From Photobacterium sanguinicancri (GTDB lineage Bacteria > Pseudomonadota > Gammaproteobacteria > Enterobacterales > Vibrionaceae), in assembly GCF_024346675.1 (NCBI RefSeq), contig NZ_AP024850.1, positions 2,914,001 to 2,978,000 on the forward strand: a DNA stretch of 64,000 bases, written 5' to 3'. A program made the position numbers and the translations under genes. A model generated the notes under the pieces. That model saw only the letters and a program-made list of their open reading frames with translations. It searched no databases and was not told where the DNA came from. Below, in pieces: positions 18,385 to 28,944 of this stretch; position 1 is the stretch's first letter, and every line of letters starts with the position of its first letter.

Positions 18385-21300
18385 TTATCCTCGGATCGCA
18401 ATCTGACTTCGCCCGCCCCCCATGGCTTCAACGGCCACTTGAACGCCGATACGTTCCACCAAGGTGCCAACGTGAGAAATCACCCCAATCTGACGGCCAT
18501 CAGCTTGCAGCGCATCCAAACAAGCAAGCGCCATTTCAAGGCTATCAGGATCGAGCGTACCAAAGCCTTCATCGATAAATAGCGAGCCTAGTTGACGTGT
18601 ATCTGCCGCCAGGGAAGCCAGCGCCAGCGCCAATGCTAACGACACCAAGAAGCTTTCACCGCCAGATAATGATTCCACACTTCGCACTTCGTCACCCATA
18701 TCGTGGTCGATCACTTGCAGTGCGAGCGGACTATTGGGAACAGGTTGAAGCGCATAGCGCGGCGCTAAGTCGTGCAAGTGCTCATTGGCGAGTACCACCA
18801 GCTGTTGTAAGGTTAACCCTTGTGCCAAGGTGCGGAATTTATTCCCAGTCGCTGAGCCAATCAGTTCGTTCATTTGTAACCACAAATCAGCTTGTTCTTG
18901 CTGAGCGATCAGCTTCTGTTTCAAGTTACCGACTTGCTGCTCGGCTTTTTCTGCATTATCAATCTGTTGGCGTAGTTGGAACACCTGCTCATCTTGCGAT
19001 GATTTCATGCTCTCCCAATCAGCTAATTGTTCAGCTTGCTGGGCAAGATCGTCCGCAAATTGATGTTCGCTAAACCACGTTTTGGCCGCTTGTAATACTG
19101 GCTGATATTCAAGTAAGGCTTGCTCACGTTCAACCAGTAATGTTTGCGCTGCTGAGACGGCTTGTTCAAACGCTTTCAGCGCCGACCGCTCTTGGCTTAA
19201 CCATGCCTCATCTTTATTCAACAGCTCGGTTAGTTGGGCTTCTTCAAGTGTGAATTTAACCAACCACTGCTGCCACGTTGCTTGATGGGTTTCACGCTCT
19301 TTTTCTGCATCGGCTTGCTGCTGTTTAATATTCACCACATTGGTGGCTGCTGCTGTTAAACCATCTTGGATTTGGCGCAACTGCGTTTCTACATCAGCTA
19401 ACTGTGCTTGGCTTTTGGCCAACGATATCTTGTGGCTATCTTCTAGCGTCGTAACCGCCTGCTCACCAATAAGCTCACAACGTTGCAGCCAGAGCTGCTC
19501 TATAGTTTGGTTAAGTTGTTGATGAGCTTTGTCCATCTCAGCATAATCATCTTGCGCTTGCGTCAGTGCCAAAGATTGGGTGGCCAGCACTGGTGCTAAA
19601 TCGATCAGCTGCTTCTCAACTTGTTCCAATGTTTGCGTTTGCTGATGATAGTGCTCAACCGCTTGTTGAAGCTGTTCGATATATTGCGTTTCACCCAACT
19701 GACGTAGCTGTTGAAGCCACTCATCCCCGTTAAATACAGCATTCAACGCATTATCACGCCCGTGTAAAATCTCTTGCTGTACTTGGCTCTGTTGCTGAAT
19801 AGAGTGCACCCTTTCTTGCCATTGCGCTGCCTGTTGTTGCAGCTGACTCAGCCTCTCTTTTAGGGCACCTTCTTGCTGCTGTAAACGCTGGAGTACTTGC
19901 TGTTGCTGGCGTACCTGATTCATCTGCGCTTGGCGTTTTGTTAGGCTTTGTTGCAGTGCTTGGTAACCCGCTAACTGTCCTTCAAGCTGTTGCTGCCACA
20001 GTTGTTGTTGCTGAGTGATCACCGCACTGTTTGGCCGTTCGTCACTAAACACATCAAGCTGCTGCAAAGCCACTAACCCACCATCGGCGTTTAGTGCCAC
20101 CAGCAAATCACAATGCTGGCTCAGTGGAGCAGTGAACAGTGGCTGTAAACGTGTTAATTCATCGTTTAACCCTGCCATACGCTGCTGCAGCTTAGGCTGT
20201 TGTAACTGCAAAGTATGGGCTTCATTTTCAAGCTGCTGCATTTGCTGATTAAGCGCGTGAAGATTCTGGCTTTGCGCCGTCAGTAAGCTTTCAACAGCAG
20301 GTTCATCGCTCGCATAAGGGTGCTCATGCGAACCACACAAAGGGCAAGCTTCATCAGGTTGTAGCTGAGCACGGTAGTCACTCAGACTAAGTACCGCACG
20401 GCTTTGCTGTAAAATGGTTTCGGCTTCTTGATGACGAATTTTGAGCGCCGCGATATCCGGTTGAATCTCAGCTAAACGTTGTTCTGCCGCCACTTGATCC
20501 GTGACGAGCTGCTGATACTCACCATAACGGGTTTGTATTTGCGCCAGATAGCTTTCACTTTCTTTCAATACCGCAATACCACTACGCAGATTGTCTAAGG
20601 TGGATTGCTGTTGTTGTAACTGCTGTTGCTCCGTCGCTTGCTGCTCCGCAAGACTATCAAAATCAAGCCCGGCCAATTGCGTTTCACTTTCTTGGCGCTG
20701 ACGATGAAGATCGTTTAGCTGCTGATCCACTGTCTCTTTCTGAGCCTGATGATCTCGTTGATCTTTTTCGATCGTCTGCTTTTCTTTGCTCAAGGTGCTG
20801 AGCTGACGGTGCGCCGCTAGATACTGACTCAGGCTACTTTGCACCGCATCGTACTGGCCTGAAACAGCCTTAATGGTTTGTTGCTGCTCAAAGAAAACAC
20901 CAAGCTGCTGTTGCTGGTGTTGCAACTGCTGCTGGTGTTGCTGATTTTTCGTAACTACCTGCTGCTGCTCGGTCACTTTACTTGCTAATGCTTGCTGCGC
21001 TTTCTGCTGCTGAGTACCTTGCTCTTTGTACATCCCGAGCTGCTCATCTAGCCGTGCAGCTTCTTTTAGCTTTGGTTCTAGCGCGTGCCAAGCGTGATCT
21101 ATCTCGGCAACCGCTTTTTTAGCCTGCGTGACGGAACTGTTGGCGCTATTCGCTTGATTCTGCTGCGTATTCACCGCTTGCTCTGCACTGTGCAATGCAG
21201 TAACCAGTGTTGAAATACGCTGCTGTACTTGTTGCAACAATACGTAATCACTGCGGGCTGGCTGAGCTTGTTCTATCTGTTCAAGTTGCTGATAACGCGG

Positions 21301-22185
21301 CTTGGCAGCCGTTTGTTGTTCAGTGGCTGCCACTAGCTGATCTTTGGTTACACTCACCCGCGCCGCCAATTGTTGCTCAGATGCCACGGCTTGTTGATGC
21401 TGCTTGAACACTTGAATATTGGTCGTCAACTGCAACAAGGTTTGCTTGAGTGTCGCCAGTTGTTCATTTAACGCCTGCTTGTCTTCGTCAGACAGCAACG
21501 CAATGTCGCCCAGCTGTTTTTGTACTTGCTCTAGCTGTTGTTTTTCTTCTCGTGCTCGCTCGTAAGCCGCTACCGACAAACGGCCATAAATCTCACCGCC
21601 CGTCATACGCTCTAACAGCGCAGCACGCTCATCGGCACCTGCTTTTAGGAAAGCGGCAAATTCACCTTGTGGCAGCATCACAGCACGACGAAACTGCTCA
21701 AAGTTCAATCCGACTAAACGCTCTATCTCTGCCTGCAGCTCTTGTTTTTTACCCGCAAATCGCTGACCAGTTTCAATATTTTCCAGCCACTGTTCCGAGT
21801 TTTGAATGCGCCCATCAGCACGTCCACGAGATCGACGAACGTACCAGTGAGCACGCCAAAAGCTACCGTCGTTAGCAACAAAATCAACTTCAGCAAAGCC
21901 TTCTGCTTTGCCGCGCGACAAAATACTGCGCACATCGTTGGCTTTAATACGGCTATTGTCGTTATCTCGGCCAATTTCGGCATCGTTTTTCTTGTTGGCT
22001 TGCAAGCGAGGAATACGATCATAAATCGCTAAGCAAATGGCATCCAGTAAGGTGGATTTACCCGATCCTGTTTTGCCGGTAATCGCAAATAAACCACTGT
22101 CACCCAAACGGCCATTGGCAAAATCAATCTCGAACTTAGACTGAAGGCTGGCAAGGTTCTCACCACGTAATGCTAAAATTTTCAT
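18385..22185 (-). CDS. sbcC: Exonuclease subunit SbcC (Rad50-like)
   Basis: A 1266-residue SMC-like ATPase of the SbcCD nuclease, which cuts DNA hairpins and protein-blocked ends. The N-terminal Walker A is GKTGSGKSTLLD. Very long Gln-rich coiled coils flank the zinc hook EACPLCGSHEHPY near residue 615. The C-terminal half has the signature ESLSGGESFLVSLALALALA and Walker B LFIDEGFGTLD. It is 19 bp downstream of sbcD. The length is somewhat above that of E. coli SbcC (about 1050), mostly in the coiled coil. Confidence 0.96.
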   Translation of the reverse strand: MKILALRGENLASLQSKFEIDFANGRLGDSGLFAITGKTGSGKSTLLDAICLAIYDRIPRLQANKKNDAEIGRDNDNSRIKANDVRSILSRGKAEGFAEVDFVANDGSFWRAHWYVRRSRGRADGRIQNSEQWLENIETGQRFAGKKQELQAEIERLVGLNFEQFRRAVMLPQGEFAAFLKAGADERAALLERMTGGEIYGRLSVAAYERAREEKQQLEQVQKQLGDIALLSDEDKQALNEQLATLKQTLLQLTTNIQVFKQHQQAVASEQQLAARVSVTKDQLVAATEQQTAAKPRYQQLEQIEQAQPARSDYVLLQQVQQRISTLVTALHSAEQAVNTQQNQANSANSSVTQAKKAVAEIDHAWHALEPKLKEAARLDEQLGMYKEQGTQQQKAQQALASKVTEQQQVVTKNQQHQQQLQHQQQQLGVFFEQQQTIKAVSGQYDAVQSSLSQYLAAHRQLSTLSKEKQTIEKDQRDHQAQKETVDQQLNDLHRQRQESETQLAGLDFDSLAEQQATEQQQLQQQQSTLDNLRSGIAVLKESESYLAQIQTRYGEYQQLVTDQVAAEQRLAEIQPDIAALKIRHQEAETILQQSRAVLSLSDYRAQLQPDEACPLCGSHEHPYASDEPAVESLLTAQSQNLHALNQQMQQLENEAHTLQLQQPKLQQRMAGLNDELTRLQPLFTAPLSQHCDLLVALNADGGLVALQQLDVFSDERPNSAVITQQQQLWQQQLEGQLAGYQALQQSLTKRQAQMNQVRQQQQVLQRLQQQEGALKERLSQLQQQAAQWQERVHSIQQQSQVQQEILHGRDNALNAVFNGDEWLQQLRQLGETQYIEQLQQAVEHYHQQTQTLEQVEKQLIDLAPVLATQSLALTQAQDDYAEMDKAHQQLNQTIEQLWLQRCELIGEQAVTTLEDSHKISLAKSQAQLADVETQLRQIQDGLTAAATNVVNIKQQQADAEKERETHQATWQQWLVKFTLEEAQLTELLNKDEAWLSQERSALKAFEQAVSAAQTLLVEREQALLEYQPVLQAAKTWFSEHQFADDLAQQAEQLADWESMKSSQDEQVFQLRQQIDNAEKAEQQVGNLKQKLIAQQEQADLWLQMNELIGSATGNKFRTLAQGLTLQQLVVLANEHLHDLAPRYALQPVPNSPLALQVIDHDMGDEVRSVESLSGGESFLVSLALALALASLAADTRQLGSLFIDEGFGTLDPDSLEMALACLDALQADGRQIGVISHVGTLVERIGVQVAVEAMGGGRSQIAIRG

Positions 22186-22204
22186 CTTTAATTCCCCAGC
22201 CTAT

Positions 22205-23446
22205 TTATTCTGCTGTATCGCTTTCTTCAACTTGCACCAACAAAGATTCAAACGCCCCCGTCATGGCAGCACTTGGTTCACCTTCGTATTTTTTCGCCCA
22301 GCTCAAGGCAAAAACTTGTTGGGGTGAAACTTCAGATAATCGACGCTGATTGAGCGGATTTTCCTGCTCTGTTTGCTGATAGTGCGGGGTAATTTTGGCA
22401 AGACGAACCGCTTTGCCATCTAAAGCTTGCAGTACTTTTTCACGCAGTAAAGCTTGTGGTTGATCAAGCAAAACATGCACTTCTAAGAACGGTTGTTGCT
22501 CACGTGGTAGCGCGTCAACATCAAGCGCTTCAAGGGCTTTAATCACCTCATCCAGTGGTGCTGGTTTGGTCGGCACTTTGAGCATGTCGACCGTCCGTGG
22601 AATAAATACTTGCTCAATCTCACCCACTTGCGCGCCTGACAACTCAGTGATCACCACTTGGTGTTTATAATCACGCTCCGACATCGATAATGGCAATGGC
22701 GAACCGCTATAACGAATGTGTTCTTGCTTGGCAACGCGCTGCGCTAGGTGTAAATGCCCTAACGCGACATAGCTAATATCATCCGCAAAAATAGAGGCAG
22801 GTAGCGCATGTTGATTCCCGCCTAATACGCGGCGCTCTGACATTTCAGATAACTTGCCCGACGCCATATACGCATGCCCCATCCCAATCAAAGCTTGCTG
22901 ATCGGTACAACGTTCGCGGGCAGCCACTGTCATTTCTGCGTATAAGGTTTCAACCCCTTTGATTAAGCGATCGTCATCGTCTTCTAGCGCGTCTGTACGT
23001 AAATCGGCACTGCGCAAAAATGGCACCGCAAGGACCCAAGCCGTTTGCTCACCGCTGTGGTTAGTCAGTGGTACCAGCATACGGTCGCAATCTAGTTCAC
23101 CATCGTCATGGCGATGAATACCGCCGACCATGTGCAAATCAAACGCTTTAAGCAGCTCATGGGGGGCATCCAGTTTGCTTGGCGAATCGTGATTACCACC
23201 GATCATAACCACATCTAGCTGCGGCATGTTTTTCGCCAGTCGCGCCAAGAAGCGATAAAGCATCCGCCATGCACTTGCAGGCGGGTTTGCGGTATCAAAA
23301 ATATCCCCCGCCACTAATAAGGCATCAATTTGGTGCTGCTCTAAGGTGTCAGCTAACCAATCAAGAAATGCTTGATGCTCATAATCACGGCTGTAACCGT
23401 GCAGTTGATGGCCAAGATGCCAATCTGATGTGTGGAGGATTTTCAT
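22205..23446 (-). CDS. sbcD: Exonuclease subunit SbcD (Mre11-like)
   Basis: A 413-residue metallophosphoesterase nuclease partner of SbcC. Metal-binding motifs in order are HTSDWHLG, AGDIFD, GGNHDSP, GHAY and ALGHLHLAQ. ATG 23446 gives the canonical MKILHTSDWHLG start; an in-frame GTG 15 bp upstream is less likely. It is the first gene of sbcD-sbcC and diverges from rdgC. Confidence 0.96.
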   Translation of the reverse strand: MKILHTSDWHLGHQLHGYSRDYEHQAFLDWLADTLEQHQIDALLVAGDIFDTANPPASAWRMLYRFLARLAKNMPQLDVVMIGGNHDSPSKLDAPHELLKAFDLHMVGGIHRHDDGELDCDRMLVPLTNHSGEQTAWVLAVPFLRSADLRTDALEDDDDRLIKGVETLYAEMTVAARERCTDQQALIGMGHAYMASGKLSEMSERRVLGGNQHALPASIFADDISYVALGHLHLAQRVAKQEHIRYSGSPLPLSMSERDYKHQVVITELSGAQVGEIEQVFIPRTVDMLKVPTKPAPLDEVIKALEALDVDALPREQQPFLEVHVLLDQPQALLREKVLQALDGKAVRLAKITPHYQQTEQENPLNQRRLSEVSPQQVFALSWAKKYEGEPSAAMTGAFESLLVQVEESDTAE

Positions 23447-23613
23447 AACAATTTTATTCACGCTACCCAGTGATTTACTGCTATCGATTGTAACCCACTG
23501 GCTTTGATAGCAAAGCTATATGCAGGAGAATTTGCTAAAAACCACAGCAAACAAATCAGAAATACAATAAGATTGGCAACCTAATGCCCAACCTAGGATT
23601 TGTAGCAGCCATG

Positions 23614-24525
23614 ATGTGGTTTAAAAACATACTGACCTATCGCTTTACTCGCGAAATCGACCTTAATCCAGATCAACTTGAAAAGCAGTTGGAAGAATTC
23701 CGCTTCACGCCTTGTGGAAGCCAAGACCAACACAAATTTGGCTGGGCGCACGCTTTAGGTAAACACGGTGATATGTTTACCCATGTTGCGGGTGACAACA
23801 TTCTTATTTGCGCGCGCAAAGAAGAAAAAATGCTGCCTGCTTCTGTGATCAAAGAATCAATGAACAACAAGATCGAGATGCAAGAAAAAGATCTTGGTCG
23901 TAAGTTGAAGAAAACAGAAAAAGACACCATCAAAGATGAAATCGTGATGGATCTTCTACCACGCGCATTCAGCCGTCACTCACAAACTTACGCACTGATC
24001 ATGCCTAAAGAAGGCTATGTGATTGTGGATGCAGGTAGCTTCAAAAAAGCAGAAGATTTACTAGCACTGCTACGTAAATCCATCGGTAGCCTGCCTGTTG
24101 TACCTGTTACACCAGAAAAACCAGCAGAACTGACGATGACTGAATGGGTACGTTCAAACGCGAGCCCAACAGGTTTCACCATTGGTGAAGAAGCTGAATT
24201 CAAAGCCATGCTAGAAGACGGCGGTGTGATCCGTTGTAAACAGCAAGACTTGAGCTGTGATGAAATTCTGGCACACATCGAAGCTGACAAACTAGTCACT
24301 AAGCTTTCGCTTAACTGGCAAGATCGCATCGACTTCATTCTTAGCGATGACCTATCCGTGAAGCGTCTAAAATTCAGCGATGAATTAAAAGATGAAAACG
24401 AAGACATTGACCGCGAAGAAGTGGCTGCCCGTATTGATGCAGACCTTTCGCTGATGTGTGGTGAATTCTCGGCGTTCTTACCAAACCTATTTGAAGTGCT
24501 TGGCGGTTTAGAAGCCAAAGAATAA
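23614..24525 (+). CDS. rdgC: Recombination-associated protein RdgC
   Basis: A 303-residue nucleoid-associated protein that forms a ring on double-stranded DNA and restrains RecA activity. The N-terminal [12 protein letters not shown] matches the family start, and the total length equals E. coli RdgC, so I use ATG 23614. ATG 23611 and an upstream ATG at 23584 are also in frame. The conserved [15 protein letters not shown] and the late [15 protein letters not shown] segments are present. Confidence 0.96.
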   Translation: MWFKNILTYRFTREIDLNPDQLEKQLEEFRFTPCGSQDQHKFGWAHALGKHGDMFTHVAGDNILICARKEEKMLPASVIKESMNNKIEMQEKDLGRKLKKTEKDTIKDEIVMDLLPRAFSRHSQTYALIMPKEGYVIVDAGSFKKAEDLLALLRKSIGSLPVVPVTPEKPAELTMTEWVRSNASPTGFTIGEEAEFKAMLEDGGVIRCKQQDLSCDEILAHIEADKLVTKLSLNWQDRIDFILSDDLSVKRLKFSDELKDENEDIDREEVAARIDADLSLMCGEFSAFLPNLFEVLGGLEAKE

Positions 24526-24552
24526 GGCGCTCGCCTCGTTCAATCTATTTAC

Positions 24553-24583
24553 AAGGCTGCCCACTGTGGCAGCCTTTTTTTTA
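24553..24583 (+). terminator. Rho-independent terminator of rdgC
   Basis: AAGGCTGCC (24553-24561) pairs with GGCAGCCTT (24568-24576), followed by eight T residues. The next 80 bp are T-rich with imperfect repeats of TTACGGACTTCTTTT type. The rest of the gap to trhP at 24874 shows no gene. Confidence 0.9.
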
Positions 24584-24873
24584 CGAACTTTTTTTACTAA
24601 TTTCTTTTTTACAGACATCTTTCTTTACGGACTTCTTTTTTTTACTTACTTCGATTTACTTGCTTCTAGCAAGAATCACAATTAAGCGGTTCGGTAAATA
24701 ACACGCTCTCATGCCTCTAGTTGATAATCACTCGCAGTACCCGCTCTAAATCTAGGTCTATTCCTATCCTTATATTGCCTTTGTGGGCGAGTTCACAGTA
24801 AAATCGCGCCTCCTTCCGCATCACTAGGTGATTGCGGCCTGATTTGCAATCAGACACAGAGAATTATAGAGCT

Positions 24874-26265
24874 ATGTTTAAACCTGAATTGTTATCCCCT
24901 GCCGGTAGTCTTAAAAACATGCGTTACGCATTCGCGTACGGTGCAGATGCAGTCTACGCTGGCCAGCCACGTTACAGCCTTCGTGTTCGTAACAACGAGT
25001 TCAACCACGAAAACCTAAAAATCGGTATCGATGAAGCCCATGCTCAAGGCAAGAAGCTTTACGTGGTATGTAACATTCAGCCGCATAACTCAAAACTAAA
25101 AACCTTTATTCGCGATCTTAAGCCTATCGTAGACATGGGCCCAGATGCCCTAATCATGTCGGATCCTGGCCTTATCATGATGGTACGTGAAAACTTCCCT
25201 GACGTAGTTATTCACCTATCTGTTCAAGCGAATGCTGTTAACTGGGCAACCGTTAAGTTCTGGTCAACGCAAGGCGTTGAGCGTGTGATCCTGTCGCGTG
25301 AGCTTTCTCTAGAAGAAATCGAAGAAATTCGTGAAAACTGCCCAGAAACAGAATTAGAGATTTTCGTACACGGTGCACTTTGCATGGCGTACTCAGGTCG
25401 TTGCCTACTTTCTGGCTACATCAATAAGCGCGATCCAAACCAAGGTACTTGTACTAACGCTTGTCGTTGGGAATACAAGGCCGAAAAAGCAACGGAAAAC
25501 GATGCAGGTCAAATCGTTGAAGTTCAAGACGCAGCTGCAGTTCAAATGCAAGATGCAGAAGAGCGCCCAGACAACACCCTTGGTCTTGGTAAACCAGTCG
25601 ACGATGTTGTACTACTAAGCGAAAGCCACCGTCCTGAAGAAAAAATGGCGGCGTTTGAAGACGAGCACGGCACTTACATCATGAACTCAAAAGACCTCCG
25701 CGCGGTTCAGCACGTTGATCGTTTGACTAAGATGGGTGTTCACTCGCTGAAAATCGAAGGCCGTACTAAGTCTTTCTATTACTGTGCACGTACCGCACAG
25801 GTTTACCGCAAAGCTATCGATGATGCAGTAGCAGGTAAAGAGTTTGATGCAAGCCTAATGGGCACGCTAGAAAGCCTTGCACACCGTGGTTACACCGAAG
25901 GTTTCCTACGTCGTCACACACACGACGCGTACCAAAACTACGACTACGGCTACTCAATTTCTGATTCTCAACAATTTGTGGGTGAGTTCACTGGTAAGCG
26001 CCGTGGCGATCTAGCTGAAGTTGAAGTGAAGAACAAATTCGTTGTTGGCGATAGCCTAGAAGTAATGACACCAAAAGGTAACGTTATCTTCGGTCTTGAG
26101 ACAATGGAAAACCGTAAGTCTGAAGTCATCGATGATGCAAAAGGTAACGGTCACTTTGTCTTCATCCCTGTACCACAGGATATGGATCTTGAGTTCGCTC
26201 TACTTATGCGTAACTTAAACTCTGGTCAAGACACACGTAACCCACACGCACAACAAAACGGTTAA
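24874..26265 (+). CDS. trhP: tRNA 5-hydroxyuridine hydroxylation protein TrhP (YegQ)
   Basis: A 463-residue U32-peptidase-like protein of the YegQ/TrhP group, needed for prephenate-dependent 5-hydroxylation of uridine 34 in tRNA. The N-terminal MFKPELLSPAGSLKNM and the HGALCMAYSGRC(L)LSGY segment with nearby cysteines (GTCTNACRW) match the family. The acidic loop around VEVQDAAAVQMQDAEE is a common insertion. ATG 24874 is chosen for the canonical start. yfhL follows after 8 bp. Confidence 0.93.
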   Translation: MFKPELLSPAGSLKNMRYAFAYGADAVYAGQPRYSLRVRNNEFNHENLKIGIDEAHAQGKKLYVVCNIQPHNSKLKTFIRDLKPIVDMGPDALIMSDPGLIMMVRENFPDVVIHLSVQANAVNWATVKFWSTQGVERVILSRELSLEEIEEIRENCPETELEIFVHGALCMAYSGRCLLSGYINKRDPNQGTCTNACRWEYKAEKATENDAGQIVEVQDAAAVQMQDAEERPDNTLGLGKPVDDVVLLSESHRPEEKMAAFEDEHGTYIMNSKDLRAVQHVDRLTKMGVHSLKIEGRTKSFYYCARTAQVYRKAIDDAVAGKEFDASLMGTLESLAHRGYTEGFLRRHTHDAYQNYDYGYSISDSQQFVGEFTGKRRGDLAEVEVKNKFVVGDSLEVMTPKGNVIFGLETMENRKSEVIDDAKGNGHFVFIPVPQDMDLEFALLMRNLNSGQDTRNPHAQQNG

Positions 26266-26273
26266 TTTAGGTT

Positions 26274-26528
26274 ATGGCGTTATTCATTACCGATAAGTGC
26301 ATTAACTGTGACATGTGTGATCCTGAGTGCCCTAACGAAGCGATCACCATGGGCGATTCAATCTATGAGATTGATGTCGACCTGTGTACAGAATGTAAAG
26401 GCCACTACGACAAGCCAACGTGCCAGTCGGTATGCCCGATCACTAACTGCATTATCGTTGACCCTAACCATATTGAGTCTGACGATGAGCTACTCGAGAA
26501 GTTTGTGATTATTCAAGGGCTAACCTAA
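26274..26528 (+). CDS. yfhL: YfhL family 4Fe-4S dicluster ferredoxin
   Basis: An 84-residue ferredoxin with two cluster motifs: CINCDMCDPECP at the start, then CTECKG with CQSVCPI later. The loop between cysteines in the second cluster (GHYDKPT) is typical of YfhL. It probably forms an operon with trhP (8-bp gap), which supports the inference that it passes electrons to the tRNA-hydroxylation system. Confidence 0.93.
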   Translation: MALFITDKCINCDMCDPECPNEAITMGDSIYEIDVDLCTECKGHYDKPTCQSVCPITNCIIVDPNHIESDDELLEKFVIIQGLT

Positions 26529-26587
26529 GGACTAACCTAAGTGCTAGCCTTTCTAACCGAAAAAGTTAGACACAAATGGGTTCAATC

Positions 26588-26614
26588 AAAAAAGCGCCGT
26601 TGGGCGCTTTTTTT
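26588..26614. terminator. Bidirectional terminator between yfhL and mepA
   Basis: AAAAAAGCGCC (26588-26598), loop GTTG, then GGCGCTTTTTTT (26603-26614). It has poly-A and poly-T on both sides and so serves the convergent genes. Confidence 0.92.
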
Positions 26615-26653
26615 GTGTCTGCTATATCAATGACTTATTTCAGAACGGAACTG

Positions 26654-27508
26654 TTATTTCAATAATGCCATGCACTGCGCGGGCGGGATCTTAGCGGGTT
26701 TCTTTTTCTTCGGGATCGAGGCTTTCACCGTTTTCTTCTTATCTGATTTCACTTTAGGTTTAGGTTTCCAAGACGCGAGTTCTGCCCCACAACCATCGCC
26801 TGCTGGCGGTGCTTTTTGCGCTTTGCAATTGTCACTGCCTTCTGGGCAATGCAAACGCACATGAAAATGATAATAGTGTCCCCACCATGGACGCACTTTT
26901 TGCAGCCAATCGCGTTCTTTCCATTCCCGTTTACACAGTTGTTCCTTGATCACTGGATGTACAAAAATACGCGCTACCCGCTCGTCGGCGGCCGCTAGCT
27001 GCACCAATAACGCCTGCTTGTCGCTCCAATTCGCTTTGTTGATTTTATAATCTTTGATGTGAACCATAGGCAACGGCTGTGCTTCAACCAAAGCATTTTT
27101 ATCCAATGGCTTGTCGGTTATTTTTAACCAAATATCCGCATCCAACCCCGTTTGGTGACTCGCATGACCTGACGAAAAGCGGCCTCCGCGCGGCATCGCA
27201 ATATCACCAACCAATAAATTACCCAGTTCGAGTTGATTCACCTGTTTCGATAGCTGTTGCAGGAAAACAATCATCTCTTGATGGCCATAATAACGACCAC
27301 GATGAGAACGGATCACTTGATAGCCGTCACCTTGCAGAGGCAGTGCCGATCCGCCAGCCATACACCCGTTACTGTAGGTACCGATAGACTCAGAATCGCC
27401 TTTGCTTGGCTCGCTCACTTTCTCCCACGGGCTTGCCATAGCCGAAGACCACGAGGCCAGGGTGACCCCAAGAAAAATACAAATAGTCATTAAAAAAGTT
27501 CGATGCAC
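26654..27508 (-). CDS. mepA: Penicillin-insensitive murein endopeptidase MepA
   Basis: A 284-residue periplasmic LAS-type zinc endopeptidase that cleaves D-Ala-meso-DAP cross-links. The zinc-site motifs SSGHASHQTGLDADIW and GHYYHFHVRLHCP are present, with the family cysteines. I propose GTG 27508: GGAGGG lies 7 nt upstream, and the resulting N-terminus (HRTFLMTICIFLGV, ending AMA before SPWEKV) is a good signal peptide. Longer in-frame ATG starts would put extra charged residues before it. A Lys-rich tail (KKTVKASIPKKKKPAK) extends beyond the catalytic domain. Confidence 0.92.
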   Translation of the reverse strand: MHRTFLMTICIFLGVTLASWSSAMASPWEKVSEPSKGDSESIGTYSNGCMAGGSALPLQGDGYQVIRSHRGRYYGHQEMIVFLQQLSKQVNQLELGNLLVGDIAMPRGGRFSSGHASHQTGLDADIWLKITDKPLDKNALVEAQPLPMVHIKDYKINKANWSDKQALLVQLAAADERVARIFVHPVIKEQLCKREWKERDWLQKVRPWWGHYYHFHVRLHCPEGSDNCKAQKAPPAGDGCGAELASWKPKPKVKSDKKKTVKASIPKKKKPAKIPPAQCMALLK

Positions 27509-27575
27509 AGCAGCCCTCCATGGTCCACGCCTAAACATAACGCTTGGGTATAGCATAGCAGCCTGAATCGCAGCC

Positions 27576-27601
27576 AATAAAAAAGCTGCCAGTGGCAGCT
27601 T
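27576..27601 (-). terminator. Rho-independent terminator of the SorC-type gene
   Basis: On the minus strand AAGCTGCC, loop ACT, GGCAGCTT is followed by TTTTATT. It ends the regulator transcript before mepA. Confidence 0.85.
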
Positions 27602-27629
27602 CAATAAAAGTAACGCAACATCGTCGCGC

Positions 27630-28607
27630 TTACTTCATTTGTTGGTCTAAGTTCAAAATAGTTAAGGCATTACTCACACTGGTTGCTAATACATCCACGA
27701 TCCCAGAACGTAATGCACCTAATAACGCCAATGCTTTACTGTTTTCGGCCGCCGTCACCACCACGGTTGGAATATGACGTAACTCTTCCATGCTTAAACC
27801 AATCACCCGATCGCTCATCACAGTATCGGCTTTGTTACCTTGGCTATCAAAAAAGTCATAACCGGCAATATCGCCGACCACGCCTTTTCGGATCCGCGCT
27901 TCAACAATCTCTTGTGGTGTAAACCAGCCCAGCTTCACCATATGGCTGTTCTCGTTCATGTCACCAACACCGACCAAAGCAACATCGGCACGACGAGCGC
28001 GGTCTAAGGTTTCTTTGACTGTGCCATTTTTCATGAAAGCTTCTTTAACCGTAATATCTTCCACATAAGCAGGCGCATACAAGGTCTCACTGATCCCATC
28101 GTATTTTTTGGCTAGCTGACGGCAAATATGGTCGGCGTTAATCGCATTACCCGAACGGTGCGTACCACCAATACCACAAACAAAACGGCACTTACGATGC
28201 GGCACGACTCCGACGTGGTTAGCAATAGAGGCGATGTTACGCCCTTGTCCCACAGTTACCACCATGTCGTCGGTTAGAATCGATGAGAGATAACTTGATA
28301 TCAAACTCGCCACTTGCTGACGTTGGCTTTCATCGTCTGGTTGATCCAGTGCAATTAAGGCGCGCTTAAGGCCAAAACGTTCGACAAGTTGCTGCTCTAG
28401 TTTTTCACTAAATACTGGGTGGTATTTCACTGTAATTTCAACCACACCTTCATCACGCGCTCGGCGTAATAAACGACCGACTTTGGCACGCGACATCCCA
28501 AATTTTTTAGAGATCTCTTCTTGGGTTGCGCCTTCTTGATAGTAAGCAATCGCAATTTCAGTCAGTTGGTCACTGTCGATATGGGTAGATTCAGCTGGTG
28601 TGGTCAT
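27630..28607 (-). CDS. SorC/DeoR-type sugar-binding transcriptional regulator
   Basis: A 325-residue regulator. The N-terminal helix-turn-helix reads YYQEGATQEEISKKFGMSRAKVGRLLRRAR. The SorC effector domain includes TVGQGRNIASIANHV and VCGIGGTHRSG. SorC proteins respond to phosphorylated sugars or nucleosides. No sugar operon is next to it (mepA and a pilin cluster are its neighbours), so its target cannot be inferred here. It has its own terminator. Confidence 0.88.
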   Translation of the reverse strand: MTTPAESTHIDSDQLTEIAIAYYQEGATQEEISKKFGMSRAKVGRLLRRARDEGVVEITVKYHPVFSEKLEQQLVERFGLKRALIALDQPDDESQRQQVASLISSYLSSILTDDMVVTVGQGRNIASIANHVGVVPHRKCRFVCGIGGTHRSGNAINADHICRQLAKKYDGISETLYAPAYVEDITVKEAFMKNGTVKETLDRARRADVALVGVGDMNENSHMVKLGWFTPQEIVEARIRKGVVGDIAGYDFFDSQGNKADTVMSDRVIGLSMEELRHIPTVVVTAAENSKALALLGALRSGIVDVLATSVSNALTILNLDQQMK

Positions 28608-28944
28608 TACAAGATCTATTACTTAAGAATCAATATGTTCATCATACAGAGATGCAGCAGATCAGGCGAGATGTAGATCAAAACAGAAATAAGGAAAGTA
28701 GCAAGTACAGCAAAACATCAGATAATCAGCTTAGCGCTGAACACTTTTCACAACAGTAAGTGACACCTTAAATCAAAGAGGTATACTGTTGATTTATTTA
28801 TGATTATTTACTTGTGCAGCTTTTAGAGCATAGAAAACCAAAAGCTATATTTCAATGAAGGTTAATGGATAAGGCAAGTCAAACGCACTCATAATAGAGT
28901 GCGCTTAAAATGATTCAATGCTTATCCAGATAGGTAATTAGTTA
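28608..28944. other. Intergenic region without a gene
   Basis: About 340 A+T-rich bases between the SorC-type gene and pilV. The only structure I see is CGCACTC (28884-28890) pairing with GAGTGCG (28897-28903). On the minus strand it is followed by TTTGACTT and may weakly terminate the pilin operon. Confidence 0.6.

Noticed and set aside
21450..21875. 141-codon plus-strand open frame inside sbcC
   Set aside because: Antisense to a well-conserved coding sequence, with no ribosome site or family match; a product of Gln-rich codon bias.
24015..24518. 167-codon minus-strand frame opposite rdgC
   Set aside because: Ser-rich shadow of RdgC codons; no start signal.
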